Counted from the stretch's first letter, positions 33,566-43,946 are shown. The stretch: 64,000 nucleotides of DNA from CAZBQJ01 sp964494085 (GCA_964494085.1 CAZBQJ010000003.1:203025-267024), one strand, 5' to 3'. The notes: generated by a model not told the origin, from the sequence alone. Numbers and translations are program-made.

Positions 33566-34633
33566 TTAAGACTGAATTTTGACTTCCGGAATCTGTAAAA
33601 TATTGCTTAAAAGCTCCTGTGGCTTAGACAATGATTTTGGTTCCGAACTTCTGTTTTTCAATTCATCCGCTCCAGCCGGGCTTACTTTCCATCTGATCTC
33701 TTGGTGGATCCGACCCGGCATCGTGAAACCGGCGGCCTTTTTATGTCCACCCCCGCCAAACCGCCCAGCTAATTCAGCCAAATCCACGTCATCACGGCGT
33801 GTCCGGAAAGATCCCTTTACATTGCCTTTCTCGTCTTCATTTAACAAAACTGTAAACTTTGAACCGGGAACTGCATTGATAAAATCAACTACACCCGATA
33901 TATCATCACTTTTAGCACTCATTTCTTCCAGATCATTTTGGGTCAATACAGAAACCACTACGCCATCCTCATTAATCGTCACTCTCTCCAAGACTTTGCC
34001 CCAAACTTTCAAAGTTTGTACTGGAGTAGTACGGAACAGGCTTTTAGCCACCAGATTAGCGCGCCCTCCCAACTCCACCATCTTTCCGGTAATCTCAAAT
34101 ACTTCCAGAGTGGTGTTACCATGCATCAAACTGCCGGTGTCATTATAGATGCCACAAAGTATCGCTGTGGCCGTCGTTGGCGAAATATCGATCTCCAAAA
34201 AGGTCAGTAATTTATAAATCAAAATAGTTGTCGAAGCACTGTTCAGATCAACTATATTGAGTGTGCCGAAATTATCATTGGAAGCATGGTGATCCAGGTT
34301 AATTACGGGAACCTGACCACTGAAAATCTCCGGATATATCTCATTATAACGGGTCATATAAGAAGCGCCGGCGTCAGACACAAAAATCAAATCATAATCC
34401 AAAAAGTTAAACTCTTTGATGTTTTTACGGATCTCCGGCATGAAAAAATACCTTTCGGGGATATCGTCCACACAAGCCATTTGCACATCTTTTCCTAAGC
34501 CACTCAGGGCGTGGTAAAGCGCAGATGACGCGCCCAGTGTATCTCCATCCGGTCTTTTGTGAGATATACAAAGTATTTTCTGTGAATCCTTGATTAACTT
34601 TCCTGCTTTTATAAATAATTCTTGCATGGCCAC
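33566..34633 (-). CDS. nrnA: DHH/DHHA1 phosphoesterase, NrnA-like (nanoRNase / pAp phosphatase)
   Basis: 355 residues. The DHH domain has SHKRPDGDTLGASSAL (about residues 24-39), VSDAGAS (about 86) and the signature LDHHASNDNFG (about 114-124); the DHHA1 domain ends with GRFGGGGHKKAAGF (about 288-301). NrnA degrades 2-5 nt RNAs and dephosphorylates pAp; c-di-nucleotide hydrolases of the same family are the alternative. The C-terminal 45 residues after DHHA1 are an extension without known motif. Confidence 0.9.
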   Translation of the reverse strand: MAMQELFIKAGKLIKDSQKILCISHKRPDGDTLGASSALYHALSGLGKDVQMACVDDIPERYFFMPEIRKNIKEFNFLDYDLIFVSDAGASYMTRYNEIYPEIFSGQVPVINLDHHASNDNFGTLNIVDLNSASTTILIYKLLTFLEIDISPTTATAILCGIYNDTGSLMHGNTTLEVFEITGKMVELGGRANLVAKSLFRTTPVQTLKVWGKVLERVTINEDGVVVSVLTQNDLEEMSAKSDDISGVVDFINAVPGSKFTVLLNEDEKGNVKGSFRTRRDDVDLAELAGRFGGGGHKKAAGFTMPGRIHQEIRWKVSPAGADELKNRSSEPKSLSKPQELLSNILQIPEVKIQS

Positions 34634-34683
34634 TTTAAATTAGTGTTTAATTGTAGTACCTATTTTCACCTAAGGCAAGACTC

Positions 34684-35664
34684 ATGTCAGAAAAAATCAA
34701 ATTAGTCTTTCTGGGTACACCTGAATTCGCTACACCTTTTTTAGAGCAGCTCCATTCTGATCACCGTTTTGAGCTAACAGCAGTCATTACTCAAGAAGAC
34801 AAACCAGCCGGTAGAAAGAAGATACTCACTCCTTCGTCCGTAAAAGAAACTGCTCAACATCTGGGTATACCTGTCTATCAGCCTCCAAAACTCAACAAAG
34901 CCATCGAAATATTGGAACATTTGGAAAAAGTTCGACCAGATTTCCTAGTGGTGGTAGCCTTTGGTCAAATATTAAACCAAAGAGTCTTACAGATCCCAAT
35001 TATTCAGGCAATCAATGTCCATGGCTCAATCCTACCGAAATACCGTGGAGCATCACCGATTGAACAAGCTATCTTGAATGATGACGAAAAGACCGGTCTT
35101 TCTATTATGTCAATGGGTCTAACCATGGACACCGGTCCTGTTTATGATGTTATTGAGACCGACATTTTCCCCGAAGAGAATCATCTGTCGCTTCGTCAAC
35201 GCTTGAGCCAGCTTGGATCAAAACTCCTACCTGAACTATTGATTAAAATCAAAACAGGGCAGCTAACCTCCCGGCCACAAGACGAAAGCAAGGCCAGTTA
35301 TTGTCAAAAAATCAGCAAACAAGATGGATTGGTTGATCCTCAATCTTTAACTGCTCAGCAAATTTACAACCGTTTTAGAGCCTATTATGGTTGGCCCGGA
35401 ATTTACCTCGATTTTCAAGGAAAAACCTTAAAATTATTATCAATTAGTATGGTTCAATCACCAAAGCTTTCCGCTGGAAAATACCAGATTGATGAAAAAA
35501 GGCTCTTTTTAGGTTGCCTCGAAGGCACATTAGAAATTTTGGAGTTACAATTAGCAGGCAAAACCGCTCAAACATCAGCAAAATTCCTTTCCGGAAATCA
35601 ACATTTATTTGACCAATTCAACTCTTCGCTCTCTGTAATCTCTCCAGATTATTCCCATCACTAA
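34684..35664 (+). CDS. fmt: Methionyl-tRNA formyltransferase
   Basis: 326 residues. The formyltransferase domain has FLGTPEFATPFL (about residues 9-20), AFGQILNQRVL and the catalytic block NVHGSILPKYRGASPIEQAI (about 109-128) with the conserved Asn, His and later Asp (MDTGPVYD). A C-terminal OB-like domain covers about 205-310. It formylates initiator Met-tRNA. The 3' end overlaps the convergent O-antigen ligase-like gene by 60 bp. Confidence 0.96.
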   Translation: MSEKIKLVFLGTPEFATPFLEQLHSDHRFELTAVITQEDKPAGRKKILTPSSVKETAQHLGIPVYQPPKLNKAIEILEHLEKVRPDFLVVVAFGQILNQRVLQIPIIQAINVHGSILPKYRGASPIEQAILNDDEKTGLSIMSMGLTMDTGPVYDVIETDIFPEENHLSLRQRLSQLGSKLLPELLIKIKTGQLTSRPQDESKASYCQKISKQDGLVDPQSLTAQQIYNRFRAYYGWPGIYLDFQGKTLKLLSISMVQSPKLSAGKYQIDEKRLFLGCLEGTLEILELQLAGKTAQTSAKFLSGNQHLFDQFNSSLSVISPDYSHH

Positions 35665-36927
35665 AAATACCAACACTTGTCCCGGCCAAGCCGTATAGAA
35701 ATAATGGTCCAATAAGGATAAAACCAACATTGCCAATAATAAAGCCCAATAAGCCTTCCAATAAAACCTGGCTGATTTAACAATTCTCCGTGTTGAGTCA
35801 AAAATCTGTTTTAGCATGCCACCAAGTATAGACAGCCAAAGCACTAGACCGATCAAGCCCAATTCACTGACTACCATCAAAAAGAAATTATGCACCGGTT
35901 GATATAACCAAGGGCTCAGAACACCAGAGTAAAAATCTGACATTTTTAGAACAAAATTACCGGCACCGATCCCTAACCAGGGATGTTGAAAAATCATTCC
36001 TCTGGCTATCTCTGAGAAAATCAATCTTTCATCCCAGGACTGCATCGAAAAATCAACGGCTCTAGCCCAAATAACTCGATCTAAACTAAAGACTACTAAT
36101 ACAAAAAGAAGTAATGACAACCCCAGCACCAATTGCTTCCAGTTGATTTTCAAATTTTGCACAGTCAAAATCACAATTATCAAAGCCAACACCGCCAACC
36201 AGGCCGAGCGTGAAAATGACAAAAGAATACCAGCAGTAAAGGCCAAAACCACTACCAGTCTTTTCCACCAGTTTTTAGTATTCATGCTTTGGATAATTAG
36301 CCCCATACAGACAACTAAATAACCTCCCAGAATATTGGCATGCGCAAAAGTCCCATAAGCTCTCAAAATCTTTTCACCTCCCAAATTAATTTTGGCAATA
36401 TTTAAATTATTTATCGCCAGGTGAGGTTCTCCCAAAAATGTCAGGCCCAAATCCATTTGTTTGAAATATTGGCCCATCCCGATCAAAACCTGCAGTACTC
36501 CTCCAATCGCCAAGTACTTCAACAAAACGTTCTTTGGCAGGACTTCTGCAACTAACAGGTAAACCAATCCCAAAAGTTCTATCATTCTCAAACCAGTCAG
36601 TAGCGCCAATGTTTTGTCATCTGCCCAAAAAGCCGACAGTAACATCCATAACAATAGTGCTGTCAAAGCACTAGACAAAAATAATTCCAATTTAGTGAAA
36701 TTTTCCAACAAACTTTGTTGGTGAGAGGGATGCACCAGTCTTTGCAGGCCATAGGACAATAATGCCAAAAGTAGAAATACTTCACTTAAACTAAAGAAAA
36801 AGCTGCTAAAATTATTAAATTGGCCGCTGAAAAAATCAGCCTTATAAAGTATTGTCTGAATTTGCCAAGGAAATGTGAGGAGAAAGAGTTTCAAAAAAAG
36901 ACCGCTCCAATTTTTTATTTTAACCAT
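35605..36927 (-). CDS. O-antigen ligase-like (Wzy/WaaL) membrane protein
   Basis: 440 residues with about 11-12 membrane helices and one larger external loop (about residues 280-340) carrying WLGIGAGNFVLKMSDF and PWLYQPVHNFFLMVVSELG, the Wzy_C family signature with the PxHNxFL motif. It would join or polymerise lipid-linked glycans on the outer face of the membrane. It lies in the same minus-strand run as a sugar-binding lipoprotein and a GT2 glycosyltransferase. The specific acceptor is unknown. Confidence 0.85.
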   Translation of the reverse strand: MVKIKNWSGLFLKLFLLTFPWQIQTILYKADFFSGQFNNFSSFFFSLSEVFLLLALLSYGLQRLVHPSHQQSLLENFTKLELFLSSALTALLLWMLLSAFWADDKTLALLTGLRMIELLGLVYLLVAEVLPKNVLLKYLAIGGVLQVLIGMGQYFKQMDLGLTFLGEPHLAINNLNIAKINLGGEKILRAYGTFAHANILGGYLVVCMGLIIQSMNTKNWWKRLVVVLAFTAGILLSFSRSAWLAVLALIIVILTVQNLKINWKQLVLGLSLLLFVLVVFSLDRVIWARAVDFSMQSWDERLIFSEIARGMIFQHPWLGIGAGNFVLKMSDFYSGVLSPWLYQPVHNFFLMVVSELGLIGLVLWLSILGGMLKQIFDSTRRIVKSARFYWKAYWALLLAMLVLSLLDHYFYTAWPGQVLVFLVMGIIWRDYRERRVELVK

Positions 36928-38395
36928 TAGCAGACGAACTAGTAGTTGATTTTTGCCCGGCCGGAATTACCGGTGGAGGCGGTAGTATACCTTCAGCAGG
37001 TAAAATATTGTTAATTGCCTGCTCCGCTTTTTGAATAGCTGTCTTTGGAGCTTCTTTAGTTGCTAAAACACTATTAATGGCCGCGTTAAAGATTTGTTTA
37101 TAAAGGTTCCAGTCATAAATCGTTAAACTTTCAGCATAACCAACCTGCTGTGCAAACACTCCATAAATAGGATCCTGCTGTTGCGCCTCGATCAAGTCAC
37201 GACGCGAAGTAGTGTGATGGGTTTTTTGATTATAATAAGCCAGATTATCTTTTGAAGTAATAAACATCAGGAAATCCCAGGCAGCGTCTGGATTTTCTGT
37301 ATTTCTTCCTACAGTTTCCACGAAATAATTGGCATAAGCGTCTCTTTTCTCCGTAGAGACGGAAGGGTCATTAACTTGTGGAACAGCTGCTATCTGAATA
37401 ACATCCGGGCTAATCGTCTGGAGCCCTTTGCTTTTCAATTGATTGATCTGATCTTTTATTTGCTCATATAAGTAAGGATAACCAAAGATAGAAGCTACTT
37501 TACCTCTGGCAAAGGGCTCCATTTCCTTAACAGCAGAAGTCGATTCAACCATATATTCATTCCAGGAATAATTCTTTTGTGAAGCCAAACCAAAGCTGGT
37601 ATAAAGCTGAATGGCCTCAGTAGCCGGATTGATCGAAGTACCATTATCGGCAATCGCATTTTGTTTGGAAAATTGCGCCTGGGTCAAAGCCTCATTATAA
37701 AAACCAACTTTGTATTGAAGCATGATAGTGTACAAAATGTCCATCGCCCTGGCGATATTGTCCGCTCTTCCCATAGCCGTACCGGCCACTTCGAATCTCT
37801 CAAAACTGTTATCAGCTTTAGTTAATTTGTAGACATCATCTTTGAAACCATTCCAGGTCGCAGCCGGTTTTCCTTGAGCAGGAATGCGATCCTCATAGAG
37901 GTTTTTATTATAGTAAAGCGCCAAAGTGTCAACCGCCATCGGTAAACCAAAAACCTTTTCCACTCCATCTCTCGGATCTACAAACACCGCATCCTTCTGG
38001 GCTACACTGACAAAAGTATCCCCAAATTGTTTTGGTCCAAAAGCTTCCGGGGGCATAGGAGAAATTTTCCTGGAATTATTTTTCAGCCAATAATTCGGTA
38101 CTGAAAAAATATCAGGGCCTTGTCCTTCCGCCAATTCATTCAAAATAGTCCGATAATAATCATCTTCATCATCGAATTTACGATACTTAATCGATACTGT
38201 CGGATGGACAGTCTTGTATTGCTGTATCAATGGAGAAATCACATCCTCATTATCGAACAATTTATAGTAAACCAGTTGAATGTTTTTGGGAGCTTGGGTT
38301 TTCACAACCTGTTCTTTCTTCAGACAACCCGACAAGATTGATATTGAAAAAACAAATAAAATGATCGTTACTAAATTTTTTATATTTCTTTTCAT
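36920..38395 (-). CDS. Extracellular sugar-type solute-binding lipoprotein (family 1)
   Basis: About 491 residues from the ATG at 38395. A lipoprotein signal peptide ends in a lipobox ISILSGC (Cys near residue 25). The mature part has the family-1 pattern: YYKLFDNEDVISPLIQQYK, PDIFSVPNYWL, GLPMAVDTLALYYNKNLYED and a C-terminal helix region. Such proteins bind sugars or oligosaccharides for ABC import, but no permease or ATPase gene is near. It overlaps the O-antigen ligase-like gene by 8 bp. The C-terminal 40 residues are Pro/Ser-rich. Confidence 0.85.
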   Translation of the reverse strand: MKRNIKNLVTIILFVFSISILSGCLKKEQVVKTQAPKNIQLVYYKLFDNEDVISPLIQQYKTVHPTVSIKYRKFDDEDDYYRTILNELAEGQGPDIFSVPNYWLKNNSRKISPMPPEAFGPKQFGDTFVSVAQKDAVFVDPRDGVEKVFGLPMAVDTLALYYNKNLYEDRIPAQGKPAATWNGFKDDVYKLTKADNSFERFEVAGTAMGRADNIARAMDILYTIMLQYKVGFYNEALTQAQFSKQNAIADNGTSINPATEAIQLYTSFGLASQKNYSWNEYMVESTSAVKEMEPFARGKVASIFGYPYLYEQIKDQINQLKSKGLQTISPDVIQIAAVPQVNDPSVSTEKRDAYANYFVETVGRNTENPDAAWDFLMFITSKDNLAYYNQKTHHTTSRRDLIEAQQQDPIYGVFAQQVGYAESLTIYDWNLYKQIFNAAINSVLATKEAPKTAIQKAEQAINNILPAEGILPPPPVIPAGQKSTTSSSANG

Positions 38396-38424
38396 GACTA
38401 TTTTTGCTTTTAACAATAGTTATT

Positions 38425-39384
38425 TTAACTAAACTTACCCTTAAAGGCCAGCTTAGAAAACTGTTTCTTTCCTCTTTTCAAACCCACCAGAAAATGTCGT
38501 TTGGATAATAAGTAATAGTATAAGTTGAAAAACCTGTTCCTCGATAAAACCTTGATTGACCTTAAAAACCAAATCCAGGGATAAAAACTGATCAATCTCA
38601 ACAGAAGCATCTTTAGTCCAGTCGGCACTTTTTTTAGCTCAGGATACTTATGATCAATAATCCAGGCTGCTTTGCCAATCGCTTCCATTCGACCGGGCAA
38701 GGACTTTTCATCCATTTGGTGATGATGGTATCCGACCGCCCAGGAATTATAATAAAGTTTTAATTTTGCTTCCTTTTGCAACCGATAACCGAGCTCAATA
38801 TCTTCCCAACCATAACTGGAAAAATTCTGATCAAATGGATATTGCAGCAAAAGTGTCCGTTTCAAAGAAATATTGGAAGTATAAAAGAAATTAAAATCAG
38901 CCAGTTTTTTCCCATGGAGCTTTTCATAGGCAAATTGATGCCCTCCAAAACGACCCATCACCGAAGATCCATCGACCATCCAGCTCATAAAATTGTTCAT
39001 CTTTAATTCTGGGTGCCAAGCCGTGAAGCCCAAAACTGCCGAATTCTCTTCTGGGTAAAGATAGTGGAATTTTTGATGCTCATATAAAAAATCAGGTGTC
39101 GGAATAATATCATCACCAATCAAAACTATTACTTTACCCTTAGCCTTTTTAATACCGTTGTTTCGCGCGATACCTTGTCCTTGATTGGCCTGTTTCAAGT
39201 AATGGAAATTACGGTATTTTCTGGAAAACTTCGCCGCTATACTAGGGGTTTTGTCCTTACTACCGTCATTCACAACAATCACTTCATAATCAATTTGCTG
39301 CAAAGATTGATTATAGAGAGCATTTAAAGTTTTCTCCAGTATCTCAGCCCGGTTATAGGTCGGTATTACTACACTAAAAAACAT
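38425..39384 (-). CDS. Family 2 glycosyltransferase
   Basis: 319 residues. The GT-A domain starts SVVIPTYNRAEILEKTLNAL (residues 4-23), with VVNDGSKD (about 37-44), GQGIARNNGIKKA and VLIGDDIIP (DxD-like, about 91-99), then a later YGWEDIELGYRL block (about 190-201) typical of glycosyltransferases that act on chains. A C-terminal basic stretch may contact the membrane. It lies 29 bp upstream of the sugar-binding lipoprotein gene and belongs to the same surface-glycan group. Confidence 0.92.
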   Translation of the reverse strand: MFFSVVIPTYNRAEILEKTLNALYNQSLQQIDYEVIVVNDGSKDKTPSIAAKFSRKYRNFHYLKQANQGQGIARNNGIKKAKGKVIVLIGDDIIPTPDFLYEHQKFHYLYPEENSAVLGFTAWHPELKMNNFMSWMVDGSSVMGRFGGHQFAYEKLHGKKLADFNFFYTSNISLKRTLLLQYPFDQNFSSYGWEDIELGYRLQKEAKLKLYYNSWAVGYHHHQMDEKSLPGRMEAIGKAAWIIDHKYPELKKVPTGLKMLLLRLISFYPWIWFLRSIKVLSRNRFFNLYYYLLSKRHFLVGLKRGKKQFSKLAFKGKFS

Positions 39385-39442
39385 GCACTATTGATATTAT
39401 CCAACACCAATAGTACATGATTTTCCCTTAACTGGAAATATC

Positions 39443-39823
39443 CTATTCTACTTCAACAGTAACCAGGTTGATCTCATCGACATTATCCTTTTTCTTATAG
39501 GTGATAAAATTTATCTCATCTGCCTGCACTTCAGTAATACTTTTTGAATTACCATCTTTGTCTTTGAATTCATTGGTTTGTAACTTCCCTTCGACCAGTA
39601 CTGCCGCTCCCTTTTTCAAATGGACTAAACAAATTTCCGCTAATTTTCTCCAGGCAATAACGTGGTGAAAATCTGTGTGAGTTTTCTTTTCTCCATCCTT
39701 GGTGTTCCAATTTCTATTGGTTGCCAAAGTAAATTTAGCCAATTTGACTCCAGACTCAAAATCCACCATTTCTGGATCTCTGGTCAGATTCCCAATCAAC
39801 AAAACTTTATTTAAGCTGCGCAT
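39443..39823 (-). CDS. ssb: Single-stranded DNA-binding protein, short form without acidic tip
   Basis: 126 residues. A single OB fold: MRSLNKVLLIGNLTRDPEMV at the start, FTLATNRNW (about 31-39), FHHVIAWRKLAEICLVHLKKG (about 52-72) and LVEGKLQTNEF. It binds ssDNA in replication and repair. The usual flexible tail with the DDIPF-like C-terminal tip that recruits partner proteins is missing; the protein ends DEINLVTVEVE. The region 39824-40014 upstream holds no gene that I can see. Confidence 0.93.
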   Translation of the reverse strand: MRSLNKVLLIGNLTRDPEMVDFESGVKLAKFTLATNRNWNTKDGEKKTHTDFHHVIAWRKLAEICLVHLKKGAAVLVEGKLQTNEFKDKDGNSKSITEVQADEINFITYKKKDNVDEINLVTVEVE

Positions 39824-40014
39824 AAAAAATTCTTATGAAATAAACATTTATCACCCTATCGTGATCATATTTCTGCAGCATTAAAAAATGATGAAATCGT
39901 CCAACTCCAAATCAAAATAATAATTTACTTTCAATCAGCACTGCAAAGGGGGAAGGATTTGCTTTGTCCGTCTTGAAAATGCTAACAATAAGATATCAGC
40001 CTTAAAAACTGCCT

Positions 40015-41205
40015 ATGAAAATAAAATCTTTTCTCCAAGCAAAATTAAAAAACCAAAGAGTATTGCTTCGTGTCGATTATAATGTCCCCCTCAAAAATGG
40101 GCGGGTGATGGACGATACGCGTATCATGGAAAGTTTGCCCACCATAAAGAAGCTGCTTCAACAAAACTGCAGTATAATTATCGTGACTCACCTGGGGCGC
40201 CCAGGCGGAAAAGTCGACCCGCAATTAACATTGTCTCCCATCGCCAAAAGAACTCAAAAACTTTTGGGAGAAAAAGTAATTTTTCAAAAAGAACCTCTCG
40301 GTGAGAAGCTAATCAATTATTGCCAAAATTTAAAACCACGACAAATAGTCATGTTGGAAAACATTCGCTTTTATCCTGGTGAAGAAAAAAACGACTTAAA
40401 ACTGGCCGAAAATTTAAGTAAACTGGCAAATGTCTATATCGATGATGCCTTTGGTTGTGCGCATCGTGCTCATGCCTCCATTCACGCCATCACAAAATTC
40501 CTACCCAGCTATGCCGGTCTTCTTTTAGAAAAAGAGGTGGTAAAATTAAGTTTGCTCTTCCATAGCCTGGCGAAACCTGTGTCCTTTGTTATTGGTGGAG
40601 CAAAAATTGATACAAAGATCAATCTAATCCGCAGTTTTATAGATAAAGTCGACCATTTTATCTTTGGTGGAGGAATCGCCAATACTTTTCTGTCTGCACA
40701 AAAATATCAATTGGCTGATTCATTGGTTCAAAAAAACATGATTAAAACAGCCCAATCTATTTCCACAGAAATTCACCAAAAACGTAAGAATCTTCATTTA
40801 CCGAAAGATTTCACCATTGCCAAAAAAGCTTCCAATCTGGCTCTAACTAAAAACTTCAGTAATCACAGAATCCCCGACGGCTATGGTATCTACGATCTAG
40901 GCAAACACACTGCCAATGACTTTGCCGACCTCCTTCGACATTCCAAAACAATTATCTGGAATGGCCCGATGGGTGTAACGGAATATCGGCCCTTCCGAAA
41001 TGGAACGAGGAAAGTCGCAACCGCTATCGTCCAAGCCGGAAAACAAGGAGCCACCACCATTCTAGGAGGTGGTGATACTGTCGAAGCTATAAAAACTCTC
41101 GGCTTTAAACCAAATCAATTCACTCATGTATCGACAGGTGGTGGAGCTATGTTGGAATTCCTGGAAAAAGGGATGTTACCTGGAATAGAAGTATTACTCG
41201 CCTGA
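40015..41205 (+). CDS. pgk: Phosphoglycerate kinase
   Basis: 396 residues, normal length. Substrate-binding motifs RVDYNVPLKNGRVMDDTRI (about residues 19-37), THLGRPGG (about 62-69), ENIRFYPGEEKND and the hinge/nucleotide region with GGAKIDTK, NGPMGVTEY (about 322-330) and GGGDTV (about 352-357). It makes ATP from 1,3-bisphosphoglycerate in glycolysis, likely a main energy reaction in a reduced cell. It stands alone, with no other glycolytic gene in the window, and its end overlaps the convergent VirD4-like gene by 12 bp. Confidence 0.97.
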   Translation: MKIKSFLQAKLKNQRVLLRVDYNVPLKNGRVMDDTRIMESLPTIKKLLQQNCSIIIVTHLGRPGGKVDPQLTLSPIAKRTQKLLGEKVIFQKEPLGEKLINYCQNLKPRQIVMLENIRFYPGEEKNDLKLAENLSKLANVYIDDAFGCAHRAHASIHAITKFLPSYAGLLLEKEVVKLSLLFHSLAKPVSFVIGGAKIDTKINLIRSFIDKVDHFIFGGGIANTFLSAQKYQLADSLVQKNMIKTAQSISTEIHQKRKNLHLPKDFTIAKKASNLALTKNFSNHRIPDGYGIYDLGKHTANDFADLLRHSKTIIWNGPMGVTEYRPFRNGTRKVATAIVQAGKQGATTILGGGDTVEAIKTLGFKPNQFTHVSTGGGAMLEFLEKGMLPGIEVLLA

Positions 41206-43908
41206 TAACTTTTGCTCGTCTTGAGTTTTTTTCGGGTCCACCTGCTTTTTACTTTCCAGTAATAAAGCATTTTTATCAACTACCAGCTTTTCTTTTGGTT
41301 TAGATGAAGTCTTACCTCCGCTTCCGGGCAATGGTAAAGCAGAATTCGCATCGTCATCTATATCAACGCCTTTACTCCAGCGCATAATTTTATCTTCTAC
41401 CACGGCTCGTGGGGCAGAATACCTTTCTCTGGCCAGTCGAATGACTTTTTCCCGTTGTTCAGGATTCACATCAAATTGAGGTGGTGGCAAAGTAGCCAAA
41501 GAAAATGTCTTCGAAGGCATCCCATCAATCAGAAGTCGCATATAACAATTATATTTACTCAAATTCACCAAATCATTTGGCAAAACTTCTTCACCAAACT
41601 GTTGCGATAAATATTCCGCATCATCAAATCCAACCTGGAAAGTCAAAATACTACCCACATTACCAAAAACCGCATCACGAACCTCGTCAGGCATCTGGGC
41701 AATATACTGATTGGCCATACTCAAATTCAATTTATACTTTCTCGCTTCGGACAATATAGTTGCAAAAGAATCAGTCGCAAAGTTTTGGAATTCATCTACA
41801 TAAAGATAAAAATCGACGCGATCTTTCTCTGGAATATTGGCTCTGCTCATAGCATCAATCTGAAATTTGGTCACAATCATCGCTCCCAGTAAAGATGAAT
41901 TATCTTCACCAATTTTACCTTTCGACAAATTCACAACGATAATTTTTTTATTGTCCATCGCCCAGCGTAAATCGACTTTAGAGTTAACTTGTCCCAAAAT
42001 ATTACGCACTATAGGGCTGGAGAGGAACTGTCCCACTTTATTTAGAATAGGTGAAATAGCCTCAATCTTCTGCCTGGGCTCCATCATCTCAAATTCATTT
42101 ATCCAAAAGCTTTTAACCAATGGATCTTGGATCTTTTTGATGACTTTCCGACGGAAATCTGAATCCTGCAAAAGCCGGGGAATACCCAGCATCGTAGTAT
42201 TTGGATACTCCAAAAGCGATAAAATCGTATTCCTCAAGATATGCTCTAAACGAGGGCCCCAACTATCAGCATAGATTTTTTTAAAAATTCCCACCAATCC
42301 AGAAGCGACAATCGTATTCAGTGATGGATCGATATTACTCAGCATATTAAAGGCAATTGGCCATTCACGGTCAGATGGATCAAAAATAATCACATCATTA
42401 GTCCTCCAGGACGGCACAAAGTTCAAAACAGATTCAGCCAAATCCCCATGGGGATCCACTACCGCCACTCCTCTGCCAGCCATAATATCAGAAAAGATCA
42501 TGTTCTCCAGAAGTACCGATTTACCCATACCGGTTTTCCCGATAATATACATATGTCGACGCCGATCGAGGGTCTTTATACCAAATTCCTGAGCAATTTC
42601 TCTAAAATTAGTTGTACCGATAGCAGTCACCGCGGAGTCCTTTTCCTGAGAAGTTTTTGGTAAATCATTGGGCGGTTCAATTTTCTTTGACCTAACCCAA
42701 TAAATATTCGGTGTTTGTACTGTTATATTTGGTAAATGATAGACTGTTGCCAACTCCTTTACATTCATTACAAAGGGGTTTTCCAAAGTTCTTTGATGAT
42801 ACCGTTTTATGATCGAATCATCCTTATAAATCTTGGCCAAAGCAAACCCATTCGAGCTGGGAGCATTAAATTGTTTAAATGAACCGGCAATCTCTTTGAG
42901 TTTGACGACTGAAACCTCATCATTTTCTACTTTGGGGATATAAACAATTCTGATATTGGCATTATACAATAAGCCAGACAATTTCTCTTTGGCTGGAATC
43001 ATTGATTTTTCATCTAATTTTTCTTTATCTATCTTCAATTTACCGGGCTTAAACAACCAGGAAATGGGGAACCAGATAATCCTTCTTAATTTTGGACTTT
43101 TGACAAAAAACCGGTAATACCATTTCCGAATAAACCTGGTTTTTATCGAACTATAAGCCTCATAAGCTTTCTGTAGGTATTCTCCGCGTTGTTCAGAAAT
43201 CGGACTAATTACCATCTGAATCCAGGCTTGTTCATCCGGATCAGAAAATTTGGCCAGAGTTGCCGTAATCGCCGATAAAGGATCAACATTCATTCCGGTA
43301 GATTTGTCTTCAAATTGATTATAAGCCTTGATGGGCATAAAATCCGTGGAAGTCAGTGTCAATTCCGCTCCTACCGCAGTTGCAAAACTGTTCACCGCTT
43401 TATAATCCAGATTGGCAGAGGATTTGTGAACAATTAATTGTTTCTCTCTCCCCTCTCCAGTTGTCGCTGAAGCGGTCGCTGCTGCTTTGGCGATCTCGAT
43501 ATTTTCGGCAATTGAGTAATCCTTCACTTCATCAATTTCCACATGTGGATATTGGGCATATATTTGCCCTTCAACCAAGTTGCGTAATTTGGCCGGGAAT
43601 TGGACATAAAATCTGATACTTCGGCCAATATTGGCAATTTCAAAAGAGATTTTCTCAGCATTAACACCCTTCAATCGATCTCTCAGATTAATCTCGGTCA
43701 CAACGCTATGTATCGTCGAAAATACTTGTTCAGCGACCAGAGGTCCAGCTTCATTATCCTTGGCCACTCTAACCATCAAAACGGTTGTCTTGCCTTGGTT
43801 TAGGGCAGACTTTTGGGCACGATCAGCCAAAACTTCCAAAATAATCGACACCAAATAGATCGCCACCAGCCCACCAAACACTAAATTTAAGATTAAGATC
43901 CAGTTCAT
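41194..43908 (-). CDS. VirD4/TraD-like type IV secretion coupling ATPase
   Basis: 904 residues. A membrane helix at the N-terminus (about 5-24), a large N-terminal region (about 30-440), then a hexameric motor domain with Walker A IIGKTGMGKSVLLENM (about residues 451-466), VVDPHGD, Walker B-like FYLYVDEFQNFA (about 672-683) and a late motif SMANQYIAQMP. The C-terminal 90 residues are charged and disordered. T4SS coupling proteins pump DNA or protein through a channel. Related proteins occur throughout Patescibacteria, possibly with pili for DNA uptake or host contact. It is last in the long trhO-to-virD4 minus-strand run. Confidence 0.85.
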   Translation of the reverse strand: MNWILILNLVFGGLVAIYLVSIILEVLADRAQKSALNQGKTTVLMVRVAKDNEAGPLVAEQVFSTIHSVVTEINLRDRLKGVNAEKISFEIANIGRSIRFYVQFPAKLRNLVEGQIYAQYPHVEIDEVKDYSIAENIEIAKAAATASATTGEGREKQLIVHKSSANLDYKAVNSFATAVGAELTLTSTDFMPIKAYNQFEDKSTGMNVDPLSAITATLAKFSDPDEQAWIQMVISPISEQRGEYLQKAYEAYSSIKTRFIRKWYYRFFVKSPKLRRIIWFPISWLFKPGKLKIDKEKLDEKSMIPAKEKLSGLLYNANIRIVYIPKVENDEVSVVKLKEIAGSFKQFNAPSSNGFALAKIYKDDSIIKRYHQRTLENPFVMNVKELATVYHLPNITVQTPNIYWVRSKKIEPPNDLPKTSQEKDSAVTAIGTTNFREIAQEFGIKTLDRRRHMYIIGKTGMGKSVLLENMIFSDIMAGRGVAVVDPHGDLAESVLNFVPSWRTNDVIIFDPSDREWPIAFNMLSNIDPSLNTIVASGLVGIFKKIYADSWGPRLEHILRNTILSLLEYPNTTMLGIPRLLQDSDFRRKVIKKIQDPLVKSFWINEFEMMEPRQKIEAISPILNKVGQFLSSPIVRNILGQVNSKVDLRWAMDNKKIIVVNLSKGKIGEDNSSLLGAMIVTKFQIDAMSRANIPEKDRVDFYLYVDEFQNFATDSFATILSEARKYKLNLSMANQYIAQMPDEVRDAVFGNVGSILTFQVGFDDAEYLSQQFGEEVLPNDLVNLSKYNCYMRLLIDGMPSKTFSLATLPPPQFDVNPEQREKVIRLARERYSAPRAVVEDKIMRWSKGVDIDDDANSALPLPGSGGKTSSKPKEKLVVDKNALLLESKKQVDPKKTQDEQKLSGE

Positions 43909-43946
43909 CTGCCGTTTTATCTTTATTACTAAATATTTTACCTTAT

